Of a stretch of DNA of 64,000 nucleotides, positions 63,844 through 64,000 are shown in pieces. The DNA comes from Siniperca chuatsi (taxonomy: Eukaryota > Chordata > Actinopteri > Centrarchiformes > Sinipercidae). The position numbers and the translations under genes are program-made. Within the stretch, counting starts at the first letter, position 1; each line of letters starts with the position of its first letter. Below the pieces are notes generated by a model, which saw only the letters and a program-made list of their open reading frames with translations, made no database searches and was not told where the DNA came from. Location of the stretch: contig NC_058052.1 in the NCBI RefSeq assembly GCF_020085105.1, forward strand, positions 11,389,233-11,453,232, given 5' to 3'.

Positions 63844-64000
63844 CTGAAGAAATACAAAAGGAACTTGGATGAGTTCTGGAGCAATGACATATTACTACTG
63901 TATTTCACAAACAATCAGAAGACAAGCACAGTCAACAACAAAATAACCAAATCTCTATTTGCTTTTTGTCTTATCTATCTATTTCTTATTCTCTAAAGTT

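Overview
The window is vertebrate nuclear DNA, almost certainly from a teleost and probably a percomorph. The genes are spliced with GT-AG introns. The intergenic and intronic DNA carries transposon families typical of ray-finned fish: hAT-type elements with GGGCTG termini, Tc1-like remnants, I/Nimb-like and L2/Maui-like LINEs, and long CA and GA microsatellites. There is no bacterial or viral gene organisation, no CRISPR array and no recognisable rRNA or tRNA gene.

Four protein-coding genes can be supported. (1) psap (prosaposin), minus strand, enters from the left edge: coding exons 1, 2 and part of 3 are present at 4502-4469, 435-302 and 75-1. (2) mrps6 (mitochondrial ribosomal protein bS6m), minus strand, is one uninterrupted 110-codon ORF at 7184-6852. 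(3) nolc1 (Nopp140), plus strand, is complete: 14 coding exons from 7797 to 14585 give 1017 residues in frame throughout. (4) micu1, regulator of the mitochondrial calcium uniporter, minus strand, is complete: 11 coding exons from 48478 to 19945 give 487 residues, with a non-coding first exon ending at 53968. A 12-nt cassette exon (DFWQ) at 36288-36277 matches the muscle MICU1.1 insertion of mammals.

Layout. 1-4.5 kb: psap 5' part, mostly intron 1. 4.7-6.85 kb: no gene. 6.85-7.2 kb: mrps6, divergent from nolc1 (7.8-15.5 kb including its 3' UTR). 15.5-19.9 kb: gene-free space between the convergent nolc1 and micu1. 19.9-54.15 kb: micu1, about 34 kb of mostly intron, containing a 1153-bp hAT element with a perfect target duplication, a roughly 1-kb foldback element, GA and CA microsatellites and other repeats. 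54.17-60.23 kb: a transposon nest (minus-strand I-like LINE, plus-strand L2-like LINE fragment, Tc1-like fragment) that begins right at the micu1 promoter. 60.3-64 kb: no recognisable gene apart from one doubtful exon-like stretch near the edge.

The genes are not a functional operon. mrps6 and micu1 both act in mitochondria, psap in lysosomes and nolc1 in the nucleolus. The points most worth following up are the micu1 micro-exon, the inverted homologous repeats flanking micu1 coding exon 2, the perfect 129-bp coding tandem duplication in nolc1, the intronless mrps6, and the LINE lying against the micu1 promoter. All exon boundaries were read by eye from splice consensus, frame continuity and remembered family sequences. 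No alignment was run.
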